From: Chryseobacterium capnotolerans
GTDB lineage: Bacteria; Bacteroidota; Bacteroidia; Flavobacteriales; Weeksellaceae
DNA: 64,000 nt
NCBI RefSeq assembly: GCF_021278965.1
Contig: NZ_CP065589.1
Span: 2,671,001 to 2,735,000, forward strand
Direction of reading: 5' to 3'
Shown here: positions 16,646 to 25,028 of the stretch, piece after piece
How the letters are laid out: every line of letters starts with the position of its first letter
Position numbering within the stretch: the stretch's first letter is position 1
Position numbers and translations under genes: made by a program
Notes under the pieces: generated by a model
The model's database searches: none
Told to the model about the DNA's origin: nothing
The model's input: the letters and a program-made list of their open reading frames with translations, nothing else

Positions 16646-17698
16646 ATGATAGAGACAGATATACTGATTATTGGAGCCGGCCCTGCAGGGTTATTTACAG
16701 TTTTTGAAGCCGGTCTTCTTAAAATGCGATGCCATATTATTGATGCATTGCCACAGATGGGAGGCCAGTTATCAGAATTATATCCCAAGAAACCCATCTT
16801 TGATATTCCGGGATTCCCAAGTGTATTGGCAGGGGACCTGATTGATAATCTTTATGAACAGATTAAGCAGTTTGAACCTGGATTTACGCTCAATGAAACG
16901 GCTGTACATCTTCTAAAACTGGAGGAAAACCTGTTTGAAGTCATTACAGATAAAGGGACTAAACATAGAGCCAAGGCAGTTGTGATTGCCGGCGGACTTG
17001 GAAGTTTTGAGCCTAAAAAACCACCTATTGAAGACATTTCCTTGTATGAAGACCGCGGGGTTAATTATTTCATCAAACGACCGGAGGATTATGTCGGAAA
17101 ACGTGTTGTGATTGCCGGCGGTGGAGATTCTGCTTTGGATTGGACCATCCATCTGGCAGAAATAGCATCATCAATAACCTTAATCCACAGACGAAATGAA
17201 TTCAGAGGTGCTTTGGATTCTGTGGAAAAAGTGAAGAAATTAAAGCATGCAGGAAAAATCAATCTGATTACTCCGGCAGAGGTTATTGCCCTTAAAGGCA
17301 GAGATTCTCTACAGGAAATTGTAGTGGAAAAAGAAGGCGCTATTCAAACTATTGAAACTGATTATTTCATCCCTTTATTCGGATTGGTTCCTAAACTGGG
17401 GCCATTAGCCGACTGGGGGCTGGAACTTGAAAAAAATGCAATAAAAGTGGATAACAGTACCGATTTCCAGACCAATATTGGCGGCGTTTATGCTGTGGGA
17501 GATATCAATACCTATCCTTTTAAAATGAAGCTTATTTTATGCGGATTCCATGAAGCGGCCATTGCCTGCCAAAGCATTTACCAACGGCTGAACCCTAATA
17601 AAAAATTTGTGTTGAAATATACTACCGTAAGCGGTATCGAAGGTTTCGACGGAACCAAAAAACAAGCAGAAAAGCAAGTAGTAGCAACGATTGACTAA
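16646..17698 (+). CDS. thioredoxin-reductase-like ferredoxin--NADP+ reductase
   Basis: A 350-residue FAD enzyme. The FAD-binding motif GAGPAG is at 10-15, and the NADPH-binding motif GGGDSA at 158-163 is followed by HRRNEFRG, which contacts the 2-prime phosphate. A C-terminal FAD motif reads GVYAVGDI. It lacks the CxxC of thioredoxin reductase, which with the length marks it as the TrxR-like FNR family. It moves electrons between NADPH and ferredoxin. The 2Fe-2S ferredoxin encoded 5 bases downstream is the obvious partner. Confidence 0.92.
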   Translation: MIETDILIIGAGPAGLFTVFEAGLLKMRCHIIDALPQMGGQLSELYPKKPIFDIPGFPSVLAGDLIDNLYEQIKQFEPGFTLNETAVHLLKLEENLFEVITDKGTKHRAKAVVIAGGLGSFEPKKPPIEDISLYEDRGVNYFIKRPEDYVGKRVVIAGGGDSALDWTIHLAEIASSITLIHRRNEFRGALDSVEKVKKLKHAGKINLITPAEVIALKGRDSLQEIVVEKEGAIQTIETDYFIPLFGLVPKLGPLADWGLELEKNAIKVDNSTDFQTNIGGVYAVGDINTYPFKMKLILCGFHEAAIACQSIYQRLNPNKKFVLKYTTVSGIEGFDGTKKQAEKQVVATID

Positions 17699-17703
17699 TA
17701 ACC

Positions 17704-18027
17704 ATGAAAGACGAAATAACAATCACAGTGACAGATCAGACCGGTATTCAGCATATCCTGATCTGCCCGCTGGAGATGGGACTTACCTTAAAAGATATCT
17801 GTAAGGCCTATGAATTACCTATGGAAGCGATGTGTGGCGGAATGGCCATGTGTGCTACCTGTCACTGTTATATTCTGAACGGAGCGGCATCATTGTCTGA
17901 AAAAAATGATGTGGAAGATGCCCTTCTTTCAGAACTTTTCACCACCAAAGAAACCAGCAGATTAGCCTGTCAGATCTACCTGACCGCTCAAATGGACGGG
18001 CTCTCAGTAGAGATTGCAGCAAATTAA
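17704..18027 (+). CDS. 2Fe-2S ferredoxin, adrenodoxin type
   Basis: A 107-residue soluble ferredoxin. Cluster ligands follow the C-x5-C-x2-C-x35-C spacing: Cys44, Cys50, Cys53 and Cys89 (CGGMAMCATCHCYIL, then LACQIYL). This is the adrenodoxin or Isc ferredoxin pattern. It lies directly after the ferredoxin reductase and probably accepts electrons from it for cluster assembly or a monooxygenase. The extra Cys55 after the second pair is noted but is not a usual ligand. Confidence 0.92.
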   Translation: MKDEITITVTDQTGIQHILICPLEMGLTLKDICKAYELPMEAMCGGMAMCATCHCYILNGAASLSEKNDVEDALLSELFTTKETSRLACQIYLTAQMDGLSVEIAAN

Positions 18028-18077
18028 CAGGTTTAAAATACAAGTTTGCACAGTTTATGATGTAATAAATTGTTAGA

Positions 18078-18116
18078 ACTGTTTTAATTAAGTTTAGTAG
18101 GGATTTCTAAAACAGT
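18078..18116. promoter_or_regulatory. 9-bp inverted repeat upstream of the 4Fe-4S ferredoxin
   Basis: ACTGTTTTA (18078-18086) and its exact complement TAAAACAGT (18108-18116) flank a possible -7 element TAAGTTTA. It may be an operator or a 5-prime leader hairpin. It resembles but does not match the SufR-like site. Confidence 0.4.
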
Positions 18117-18161
18117 ATGTTAAAGAAATCCCTTTTTTACAATATTTCAAAAATAAAAAAT

Positions 18162-18512
18162 ATGGCTATTAAAATAACAGATGACTGTATCAATTGCGGA
18201 GCCTGTGAGCCTGAATGCCCTAATTCAGCCATTTATGAAGGTGCTATCGATTGGCGTTGGCAGGATAAAACCAAACTCTCAGGGCATATCACGTTCCCGG
18301 ATGGAACGGAAGCCGATGCAGGTGCTTACAATCAGGCCGTTTCGGATGACGTCTATTATATTGTATCCGGAAAATGCACGGAATGTAAAGGGTTTCATGA
18401 AGAACCTCAGTGTAAGGCTGTTTGTCCGGTAGACTGCTGTATTGATGATCCGGATCATAGGGAGACTGAAGAAGTACTATTAGACCGGCAGCATTTCATG
18501 CACGGAGTTTGA
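18162..18512 (+). CDS. 2x[4Fe-4S] ferredoxin (YfhL-like)
   Basis: A 116-residue ferredoxin starting at ATG 18162 (MAIKITDDCINCGAC). An upstream in-frame ATG at 18117 would lie within the inverted repeat and add a non-family extension. The first cluster motif is C-x2-C-x2-C-x3-C at residues 9-19. The second is built from KCTECKGFHEEPQCKAVCPVDCC. The roughly 60-residue insertion between the motifs is longer than in minimal ferredoxins but typical of the YfhL group. It has its own leader, so it may be transcribed separately from the dismutase cluster. Confidence 0.9.
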   Translation: MAIKITDDCINCGACEPECPNSAIYEGAIDWRWQDKTKLSGHITFPDGTEADAGAYNQAVSDDVYYIVSGKCTECKGFHEEPQCKAVCPVDCCIDDPDHRETEEVLLDRQHFMHGV

Positions 18513-18559
18513 TTCAAAACTATGAATTATTATAGTTATTCTGTCTTTCTAAATTAAAT

Positions 18560-18596
18560 TAACCACATAGAAATCTATGTGGTTACTATTTTTTAT
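18560..18596. terminator. bidirectional terminator between ferredoxin and ketopantoate reductase genes
   Basis: A perfect 12-bp stem TAACCACATAGA/TCTATGTGGTTA with a 2-base loop is followed by a T-rich run on the plus strand. The two genes converge on it. Confidence 0.8.
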
Positions 18597-18605
18597 TCTG
18601 CTTAC

Positions 18606-19541
18606 CTATTTTGCTTTGATCTCGTTATAGATTTTCTGAGTAAAAGGAGTATTAATCTTTAGTTCTCTCCCATACTTTAAAACCGCTCCGGCAAATAATT
18701 CCAGTTCATTATCTTTTTTCCCGGAATGAATGTCTAACTGTAAAGAAGTTGGCGTTTCAAAAGGAAATGTACACGCTTTTTCAAAGGTTTCTTCTATAAT
18801 ACCTTCAGAGAGGTAAATTTCTTTTTGATCTGCAATCTGTTTGATTTCCTTCATAATTTCCGATGCCTCGTGCTTCTGTTCTTCATCAGTACAAACGGTT
18901 CCTATGGATGAATTATGTTTAGCGGTTACCAATCCAAAACTTGCGATGAAAATAAATTTAGTCCAGATATCTGTTAAAGAATTGTCTTTAAAATCAAAAT
19001 CGATGTTGCTTTCCTGAAGCAGATCTGTTACCCATATAACATCAGTTGAAAAATGCTCAGGATCTCTTCCTACAATCATTTTTCCTGCTTTTCCTTTATG
19101 CTCTACCGTTCCTCTTTCTTTAATATGGGAAGCTACATAAATACAGGTTGGCAGAATAGTATGATCCGGAATTATTTTTCTGATTCTGTCATAGATATCT
19201 GCTCCATTCATCATGGGAAGCAGTATTGTATCTTTAGTAATAACTTCTTTAAGTTGTCTGCAAACATTCTCCAGATCATATTCTTTTACACAAATCAGCA
19301 CCAGATCAGGATTCTTGATATCACTGATATTCTGCTCAATGGCATTGGGATGAGTACGATCATTGGGATGCTCCGGAGAAAGCAAAACCAGCCCATTTTC
19401 TTTGACTTTCTGGTAAGTTTCTCCTCTGGCAACAAAGGAGACTTTATATTTCCCGGATGTTTCATTAACCTGGTTGATTTTAAAACCAAAATATCCGCCT
19501 ACGCCACCTAATCCTACAACTACAATATGTTTTTTGTTCAT
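18606..19541 (-). CDS. ketopantoate reductase family protein (PanE/ApbA-like)
   Basis: A 311-residue NADP-dependent dehydrogenase starting at ATG 19541 (MNKKHIVVVGLGGVGGYFG). The N-terminal Rossmann domain has the GLGGVGG motif. The C-terminal helical domain carries the PanE-type Lys/Asn region (DIWTKFIFIASFGLVTAKHN) and the SLQLDIHSGKKDNELELF segment near the end. The expected reaction is NADPH reduction of ketopantoate to pantoate in coenzyme A synthesis. Many genomes hold paralogues of unproven substrate, so the pathway role is likely rather than certain. Confidence 0.82.
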   Translation of the reverse strand: MNKKHIVVVGLGGVGGYFGFKINQVNETSGKYKVSFVARGETYQKVKENGLVLLSPEHPNDRTHPNAIEQNISDIKNPDLVLICVKEYDLENVCRQLKEVITKDTILLPMMNGADIYDRIRKIIPDHTILPTCIYVASHIKERGTVEHKGKAGKMIVGRDPEHFSTDVIWVTDLLQESNIDFDFKDNSLTDIWTKFIFIASFGLVTAKHNSSIGTVCTDEEQKHEASEIMKEIKQIADQKEIYLSEGIIEETFEKACTFPFETPTSLQLDIHSGKKDNELELFAGAVLKYGRELKINTPFTQKIYNEIKAK

Positions 19542-19850
19542 GAAATTATTTTCAGCAAAGATGAATGACAAATTTTAATTGATCACTTGACAAATGAAAA
19601 GAAATAATAATTTGAAAGACAATATTGGAAGAGGGAGGCTGGAAGCTGGAAGTTATGGAGGTCCCAAAATGAGTTTTTAATCTATTTCTACGGATTGCCT
19701 TTTTATTATATGAATGAGTTTGTTGGAAATCGCGAAGGCGCAAGAGGATATAAAAAGATGAGATTATTTAAGGCGCGAGGATTTTATCTGCGATAAAATT
19801 GTACTGCAGATTTGACAAATGCTTAATTAAATAAAAAACATCATGAATAA
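19542..19850. other. intergenic region with dispersed repeat fragments
   Basis: Position 19629-19652 carries the GAGGGAGGCTGGAAGCTGG motif shared with 60540-60675. Position 19725-19800 carries the GCGAAGGCGCAAG...TTTAAGGCGCGAGGATTTTATC family also seen near 211, 461 and 31345. No gene is evident. Confidence 0.55.
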
Positions 19851-20066
19851 TCCGTCTGCAATAACTCCCATCATCCAACTTCCCGCTTCCCGCCTTTATA
19901 AATACTCCATTAAATAAAAAATCATCATAAATAATCCGTCTGCAATAACTCCCATCTTCCAACTTCCCGCTTCCCGCCTTTATAAATACTCCATTAAATA
20001 AAAAATCATCATAAATAATCCGTCTGCAATAACTCCCATCCTCCAACTTCCCGCTTCCCGCCTTTA
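19825..20066. repeat. 84-bp tandem repeat, three copies, abutting the end of a Crp-like gene
   Basis: The anchor TCCGTCTGCA occurs at 19851, 19935 and 20019, an exact 84-base period. Each unit contains CTTCCAACTTCCCGCTTCCC. Because 84 is a multiple of three, a 92-codon minus-strand frame runs through it, but that frame has no independent support. The last unit reaches the stop codon of the regulator gene at 20064. Confidence 0.9.
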
Positions 20067-20642
20067 CTTACGAATATCCCTTCTGATTCTGCTTAATGAG
20101 CTGTCTTTAATTCCTAAGTACGAAGCAATCACCTTTAGCGGAACATGCTGAAAAATGTCCGGGTCTTTCTTCATCAGGTTGAAATACCGGGTGGAAGCTT
20201 TCTGGCTTGCCATTTCGATAAGCCGGTCATGAATATTGTGGTAATTCAGAACAAAAAGAAGCCTGCTGAACTCCCGGAATTCAGGAATATTATGAAAGTT
20301 ATACTGAACATTTTCCAAACCGGTTTCCCAGAATGTACAGTCTGTTACCACCTGATAGATTTCTTTGGTAGGCTGCTGCCTGAAAAAAGATAAAAAATCA
20401 TTCACAAAACAGGGCGCAGCGTAAATGTTAGTGGTAATTTCTTCATTATCTTCATTCAGGAGATAGGACCGTACATACCCTTTTTCAAGGAAATAGGTTT
20501 TAGTACTGATGGTATTCTGATCCAACAGGACAGCATTGGCTTTTAACTCAAACTGGTTGAATTTTTCTGTGATCTTCTCCACCACCTCATCTTGAATACT
20601 GAACAGGGAATGGAAATAATTATTGATCGATGATTTATCCAT
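20064..20642 (-). CDS. Crp/Fnr-family transcriptional regulator
   Basis: A 192-residue regulator. Residues 20-125 form a cyclic-nucleotide-binding-like beta-roll (FELKANAVLLDQNTISTKTYFLEKGYVRSYLLN). Residues 140-190 form a winged helix with recognition helix ASYLGIKDSSLSRIRRDI. Four-cysteine Fnr signatures are absent, so it is not an oxygen-sensing Fnr. This is the common Bacteroidota type that often controls an adjacent stress or detoxification gene. Here the next gene upstream, a methyltransferase, is on the same strand. The effector is unknown. Confidence 0.85.
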   Translation of the reverse strand: MDKSSINNYFHSLFSIQDEVVEKITEKFNQFELKANAVLLDQNTISTKTYFLEKGYVRSYLLNEDNEEITTNIYAAPCFVNDFLSFFRQQPTKEIYQVVTDCTFWETGLENVQYNFHNIPEFREFSRLLFVLNYHNIHDRLIEMASQKASTRYFNLMKKDPDIFQHVPLKVIASYLGIKDSSLSRIRRDIRK

Positions 20643-20730
20643 TGGAAATTACAATACTATCTATTTTGGCGTCTAAAATAGGGATAAATCTTTGAATTCA
20701 GAGAGCAATTGAGTAAATAAGGACCACCCC

Positions 20731-20749
20731 GTCAAATCTACGATTTGAC
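20731..20749. repeat. short palindrome in a probable dispersed intergenic element
   Basis: GTCAAATC-TAC-GATTTGAC is a perfect 8-bp inverted repeat between CCACCCC and ACCCCTCC. The symmetric flanks suggest a small mobile or repetitive intergenic element rather than an operator. Confidence 0.4.
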
Positions 20750-20828
20750 ACCCCTCCGATGGAAGGGAATGATTACGTCTTCCACTGTAATATCAGCAAC
20801 TGTTCAATTACATTTTCCGCGATACCAC

Positions 20829-21623
20829 TTAACCTAACTTAACAGCCTTAGTGGCAATAAAGGTTGGTAGATATTGATCAATTAAAAACCTTGGATGGGG
20901 CTGCATTTCTTCTGTGAAATCTGCAATCACAAAGCCCGCTTTCATTTGACCGCCAATCAGATCAGAAAGTGTATGTCCAAAAACCAGCGCTTCCTGATTC
21001 TCTATTTTTCTTGCAATTTCTTCCTGATTCAGGTCTCTGATATCTGCATAAGGCAAAGTATATTTGGGCCTTATAATTCCATCTGCGATATCCTGTGGAT
21101 TACGATCTGCTACAAAAACAACCGGATTGAAAAAGCTGGCCAATAAAGAACCGCCTTTTTTCAAAACTCTATAAGCTTCTTTCCAGACAGGATGTACATC
21201 TTCTACATAATGATTGGATATGGGATGAAAAACAATATCGAAAGACTCATCTTCAAAAGCCCTGAGATCTCTCATATCTCCCTGAACTGTTTTCAATGAT
21301 AATCCGTCACGCTCTGCAACCCGCTCATCCTGCTTCAACTGCTCTTCTGAGATATCAAAAACTACCACATCCGCTCCCACTGCGGCCAGTACCGGAGCCT
21401 GCTGCCCACCTGCAGATGCCAGACATAGGATTTTCTTTCCTTTTACATCTCCCAGCCATTCCTTAGATAAGGGTTTTGGAGTGAGATGTACCTCCCAATT
21501 CCCTTCTTTTGCATTATTGATCAGCTCTGCACTTACAGCCTGAGACCATTCGTTCTGTTCTAATGCCTGTTTGTTCCAGGCTGACTCATTATGATGTAAA
21601 AAGTCAATTTTTTCTTCTTGCAT
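20829..21623 (-). CDS. class I SAM-dependent methyltransferase
   Basis: About 264 residues from the ATG at 21623 (MQEEKIDFLHHNESAWNKQ). An ATG at 21656 is an alternative. SAM-binding motif I is ILCLASAGGQQAPVLAAVGADVVVFDIS, with the acidic residue ending strand 2. Motif II/III region VQGDMRDLRAFEDESFDIVFHPISNHYV and a following VLKKGGSLLASF strand complete the Rossmann fold. It resembles UbiE/Methyltransf_11 enzymes acting on small molecules. The substrate is not identifiable. Confidence 0.85.
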   Translation of the reverse strand: MQEEKIDFLHHNESAWNKQALEQNEWSQAVSAELINNAKEGNWEVHLTPKPLSKEWLGDVKGKKILCLASAGGQQAPVLAAVGADVVVFDISEEQLKQDERVAERDGLSLKTVQGDMRDLRAFEDESFDIVFHPISNHYVEDVHPVWKEAYRVLKKGGSLLASFFNPVVFVADRNPQDIADGIIRPKYTLPYADIRDLNQEEIARKIENQEALVFGHTLSDLIGGQMKAGFVIADFTEEMQPHPRFLIDQYLPTFIATKAVKLG

Positions 21624-21910
21624 AGTATTATCTTTTTCATTGGCATTATAAAACATTTACAATGCATTACAGTATTCAAATATAGAGACTTTACAGCCTG
21701 TCCATGGTGAAAAGGCTGTCTATTTTCACGAAAAAGACTGCCAAACAATTATATGCTGGCTGTATTTGATTGTTTTATTACATAAAAAGCCTTTAAATAT
21801 TTATCTTAAAACTCTATTTCAAAATGTATTTTCGTTTCTTATTCAAGGTTGAAAATGTTTTCTAATCCCTAATTTTATTTACCTTTATATCGATCAAAAA
21901 AGATTATTTA

Positions 21911-22468
21911 ATGAATGACCTTATATTGAAATCTCAACGTTTAACCTTACGTACATTCAAAGTAAGTGATGTTTCAAATGTTCATCATATGCTCTTACAA
22001 CCTGAAAGTACATTATTTAATCCCAGTTCTTACTCTGAAGATAAAAAAGAAACTCAAAAGTTGGTCAATATCTGGAGGTCAGAAGCAGAAAGCAGGCAAA
22101 GCCGCAAAAAGTTTACGTTTTTAATAGAAACAACAATTGACTGTATCTTTGTAGGCATTATCGCTATTGATCTTATTAAACTTCATTACAAGAATGCTGA
22201 AACGTGGTATAAGCTCAGCCCTGAAATTTGGGGAAAAGGCTATGCAACAGAAGCATTGGAAAGAATCATCCGGTTTGGTTTTGAAGATTTGAAGCTTCAT
22301 AGAATTGAAGCAGGCTGTGCCGTTGATAATATTGCCTCTTATAAAGTCATGGAAAAATGTGGAATGATAAGGGAAGCCCATCGCAGAAAATTACTTCCCT
22401 TAAAAAGCGGATGGAGTGATAATTATGAATATGCTATTCTTGAGGAAGACTATTTTACAAAATTATAA
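21911..22468 (+). CDS. GNAT-family N-acetyltransferase (RimJ/RimL type)
   Basis: A 185-residue acetyltransferase. The N-terminal strand LILKSQRLTLRTFKVSDV is typical of the RimJ/RimL group. The acetyl-CoA loop is read from WGKGYATEALERIIRFGF (about 114-131). The C-terminal HRIEAGCAVDNIASYKVMEKCGM is the family hallmark. These enzymes acetylate protein N-termini or antibiotics and other small amines, and the acceptor cannot be told. It appears to be a single gene. Confidence 0.85.
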   Translation: MNDLILKSQRLTLRTFKVSDVSNVHHMLLQPESTLFNPSSYSEDKKETQKLVNIWRSEAESRQSRKKFTFLIETTIDCIFVGIIAIDLIKLHYKNAETWYKLSPEIWGKGYATEALERIIRFGFEDLKLHRIEAGCAVDNIASYKVMEKCGMIREAHRRKLLPLKSGWSDNYEYAILEEDYFTKL

Positions 22469-22563
22469 TCTTTTGTTTAGCATTATAACTCAACCACTAA
22501 TTTTCTATCGTACGGTCGGTTTCAATCTGTTCGTGAGCTATTGCAATCTCATGATATAAGGTT

Positions 22564-22731
22564 TTATAATTCCTTTTTCCAGTAAGGAAGCAGTATACTG
22601 CACATCTCTTCCACTGGAATATAACCTTTATATCGATGGTGATGGTGAATACTCAGATTGATTAAATACTCTTCCCGTCTTTATTTCTTTGATCCTGATA
22701 ATTTTATTCCCTTTTTTTATGACATCAAAGG
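22564..22731 (-). pseudogene. small frameshifted coding remnant of unknown family
   Basis: Two minus-strand frames together give a coherent peptide: TFDVIKKGNKIIRIKEIKTG from about 22730, then EEYLINLSIHHHHRYKGYI and SILLPYWKKEL ending at a stop at 22564. The switch is near 22677-22681. No start codon is visible in frame. It directly follows the lipoprotein gene at 22732-23174. The HHHHR run is notable. I do not recognise the family. Confidence 0.3.
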
Positions 22732-23174
22732 TTATTTTTTCTTTTTAGGATCTTTTTTATCAGAAATCGTCATTTTATTGCCTTTCAGTTCGATGGTATC
22801 ATAATCATCATATTTTACGGTATACCCAAGAAGAACCACACGATCATCTCCTTTATCCGGTTTTTTATACTGGATAGTCTCAAGTGGATAATGAGAAATA
22901 ATACGTACAGCATACATTCCACTAAAATCATAAATCCTTTCTACAAGGTCATCAGGAGTAAAAGTAGTTAATGTTTCAGGTTCATTTTTCCATCTGAATG
23001 CTGTATTACCGTCTATTTCAGGAGTAAAGCTCTCTGGCTTTTTGGGAGCGGGCGGAGCATATTCTACTTTTTTCGGTGGCGGCGGAGCGCCTTCCTTACT
23101 TTTCTTTTTTGAGCTGATACAGCCCCAGAGACTAGCATCAATAAAAAAATAATTTGGTATCGGGATATAGTCAT
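22732..23174 (-). pseudogene. small proline-rich lipoprotein, frameshifted in its signal peptide
   Basis: From an ATG at 23174 the frame gives MTISRYQIIF and then drifts. Adding one T to the T7 run at 23143-23149 continues into a lipobox-like SLWGC, then SSKKKSKEG, a proline-rich stretch (APPPPKKVEYAPPAPKK) and a globular tail rich in beta strands that ends KKDPKKKK. The in-frame portion without the repair is only 61 residues (22732-22917). The reconstructed protein is about 145 residues and probably an anchored periplasmic lipoprotein of unknown function. Confidence 0.5.
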
Positions 23175-23475
23175 TTTATAATTTTTTAAAATTTAAAACC
23201 GGTACCTCGTAGAAGTACTCTTCTCAAAATTACTTTTTTTATTCAAATTGGAAAAGTCATTTTTTTCAACATTCTTATAAAGTATTACAGTCTAAACCAA
23301 CTCTCCAAAACAACAATTAACATTCTAAAAAACAAGTAAATACACAAAAAACAACATTTGTAAATTATGAAATATGTAAAATTCCAAGATAGACATTCCG
23401 TCCTGATTTTGAACATTTTTAAAAGGTTTTTGGTAAGAATGGAGGCTCTGAAATGATGTAAATTTGCTATACTCA
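23175..23475. other. AT-rich intergenic region with a -7 element at its end
   Basis: No gene is seen. TAAATTTG at 23459-23466 matches the -7 consensus TAnnTTTG, 10 bases before the next ATG. A TTG 26 bases upstream is too far for a normal -33. Confidence 0.45.
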
Positions 23476-23838
23476 ATGAAGAAGTCTCTTTACATATCAA
23501 TTACTTTCACGCTTGTCCTGTTTTTTACATTACTACTGGGATTTGCCAGCCACAAGAGAAGTAATATTTCTGTTTATTCTTCACCAGATCAGATCAGTTT
23601 TAAAATATCAAACTCTGTTCAGCAGCATGACCTTCTGTTCATAGCCTCTATTGCTGAAAATGACTTGGATGTTGACAAAACTTTTTTTGAACTGCCCTTT
23701 ATCCTTTTTGAAAAAGAAATGTTTTCATGGGGATCTACTATAGATATTAATGCAGTAATGAATTCTGAAACCGAGTTCGTACATCATTATCATCTTCCCA
23801 AGTATCTTTTATTCCATAATTTAAAGATCAGAATATAA
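23476..23838 (+). CDS. small single-pass membrane protein upstream of the nickel locus
   Basis: About 120 residues from the ATG at 23476 (MKKSLYIS). It has one N-terminal hydrophobic segment (ITFTLVLFFTLLLGFA, residues 7-22), which is a signal anchor or signal peptide, and a roughly 95-residue exported domain. Near the C-terminus it has several histidines (HHYHLPKYLLFH, about 100-112). No family is recognised. It precedes hypA by 120 bases in the same direction and has a -7 element of its own. Metal binding by the His cluster is speculation. Confidence 0.5.
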   Translation: MKKSLYISITFTLVLFFTLLLGFASHKRSNISVYSSPDQISFKISNSVQQHDLLFIASIAENDLDVDKTFFELPFILFEKEMFSWGSTIDINAVMNSETEFVHHYHLPKYLLFHNLKIRI

Positions 23839-23958
23839 ACTTTAGGTTTTAATTTCATATTTGTAAACACCCATAAACATTGGGTTTTACATCTACTTTC
23901 CTCACTAAGATTATCCGAAAAATTCAGGTAATCCGTCTCATCTATAAAAATATAAGCT

Positions 23959-24312
23959 ATGCATGAATTGAGTATAGTAAAGGATATTTTTGACACTTTG
24001 GAAGAGCATTACGATGCTAAAGTAGAAGATATCCAACAGGTTCAGGTAACAGCAGGATTGCTTTCCAATGTTCAGCCTGTTCTGATTCAGAATGCTTTTG
24101 ACGCCTTCATTACTGACCACCCGCTCTATCAGGAAATGGAACTTGAAGTGCTCGTCAATGACATTATTGCCCATTGTGACCAGTGCGGTAAAGACTTCCA
24201 GGTCAGGTACCACAAATTTGTCTGCGAAGACTGTGCAACCCCTTCCTCTAATATCGTTCAGGGAAACGAACTCTTTATTTCAAAAGTAATTTTTAAACAA
24301 AAAGACCATTAA
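23959..24312 (+). CDS. hypA: HypA, nickel metallochaperone
   Basis: A 117-residue protein with the invariant N-terminal MHE nickel site (His2, Glu3). The structural zinc site is made of Cys73, Cys76, Cys89 and Cys92 (CDQCGKD and CEDC). HypA delivers nickel with HypB to NiFe-hydrogenase, and in Helicobacter also to urease. The next gene, hypB, starts 2 bases downstream, and a ureE-like gene follows. No hydrogenase or urease subunit is encoded in the window. Confidence 0.92.
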   Translation: MHELSIVKDIFDTLEEHYDAKVEDIQQVQVTAGLLSNVQPVLIQNAFDAFITDHPLYQEMELEVLVNDIIAHCDQCGKDFQVRYHKFVCEDCATPSSNIVQGNELFISKVIFKQKDH

Positions 24313-24313
24313 T

Positions 24314-25027
24314 ATGTCAACAGCTAATCCAAAAAGTTTAGGAAACCGCGTAGGATCGGTTCAATGTGATAATACCACGCTTCATTTATTAAAGGCTAAT
24401 GATTTTGTAGCCAAAGCCATCAGAGACCGTTTAAAAGATGTTTGTGTGATCAATGTGTGTTCTTCTCCGGGATCAGGGAAAACTACATTAATGCAGGAAA
24501 CCGGAAAACGACTGGCTCAGGATCTTAACATTTCAATCCTTGTGGGTGACCCGGAAACAGAACGTGATGCGATCAGGATGCGTGAAGCAGGAATCAATGC
24601 TTTACAAATCGTAACCGGAGGAATGTGTCACATTGAGGCTCAGATGATTTTACAGGCTTTAGATCATATCGATTTAGAAGGGGTAGATTTATTATTCATC
24701 GAAAATGTAGGAAATCTTCTTTGCCCATCTGCTTTTGACCTTGGGGAAGATTATCGTGTAACCCTTCTGGCTTCTACCGAAGGCGATGATAAACCTAAAA
24801 AATATCCCCGCATGTTTTTAACCAGTGAACTGATGCTCGTTTCTAAAGCTGATTTGCTTCCCTACGTTCCATTCTCTGTAGAAGCAGTAACCAAAGATGC
24901 TCATGAAGTAAATCCTAATCTTGAAGTAATGACGATCAGCACACTCAACGGTGATGGAATTGACGAATGGTGCAACTGGCTGAAAGAAAAGGTAAAGCTA
25001 AAAAAAGAAAGCGCTAAAGAAGCTTAA
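24314..25027 (+). CDS. hypB: HypB, nickel-inserting GTPase
   Basis: A 237-residue SIMIBI-class GTPase. The P-loop is at about 50-58 (SSPGSGKTT). The GTPase-domain metal ligands Cys105-His106 (GGMCHIEAQM) and Cys137 (ENVGNLLCPSA) match HypB. The base-specificity region reads SKADLLPY. The N-terminal His-rich or CxxCGC nickel-storage segment of some HypB proteins is absent. It is coupled to hypA (2-base gap) and to the ureE-like gene (1-base gap). Confidence 0.93.
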   Translation: MSTANPKSLGNRVGSVQCDNTTLHLLKANDFVAKAIRDRLKDVCVINVCSSPGSGKTTLMQETGKRLAQDLNISILVGDPETERDAIRMREAGINALQIVTGGMCHIEAQMILQALDHIDLEGVDLLFIENVGNLLCPSAFDLGEDYRVTLLASTEGDDKPKKYPRMFLTSELMLVSKADLLPYVPFSVEAVTKDAHEVNPNLEVMTISTLNGDGIDEWCNWLKEKVKLKKESAKEA

Positions 25028-25028
25028 T

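Noticed and set aside
19768..20046. 92-codon minus-strand frame with three identical 28-residue repeats
   Set aside because: It is produced by the 84-bp noncoding tandem repeat; the frame has no ribosome site or homologue-like features and continues repeat sequence shared with other intergenic regions.
19851..20060. CRISPR array at the 84-bp repeats
   Set aside because: The whole 84-bp unit is repeated nearly exactly, with no variable spacers between short repeats.
20064..20642. oxygen-sensing Fnr
   Set aside because: The N-terminal cysteine motif required for a 4Fe-4S cluster is missing.
23285..23500. minus-strand 71-codon frame before the nickel locus
   Set aside because: It overlaps the start and promoter of the better-supported plus-strand membrane protein and is low-complexity AT-rich.
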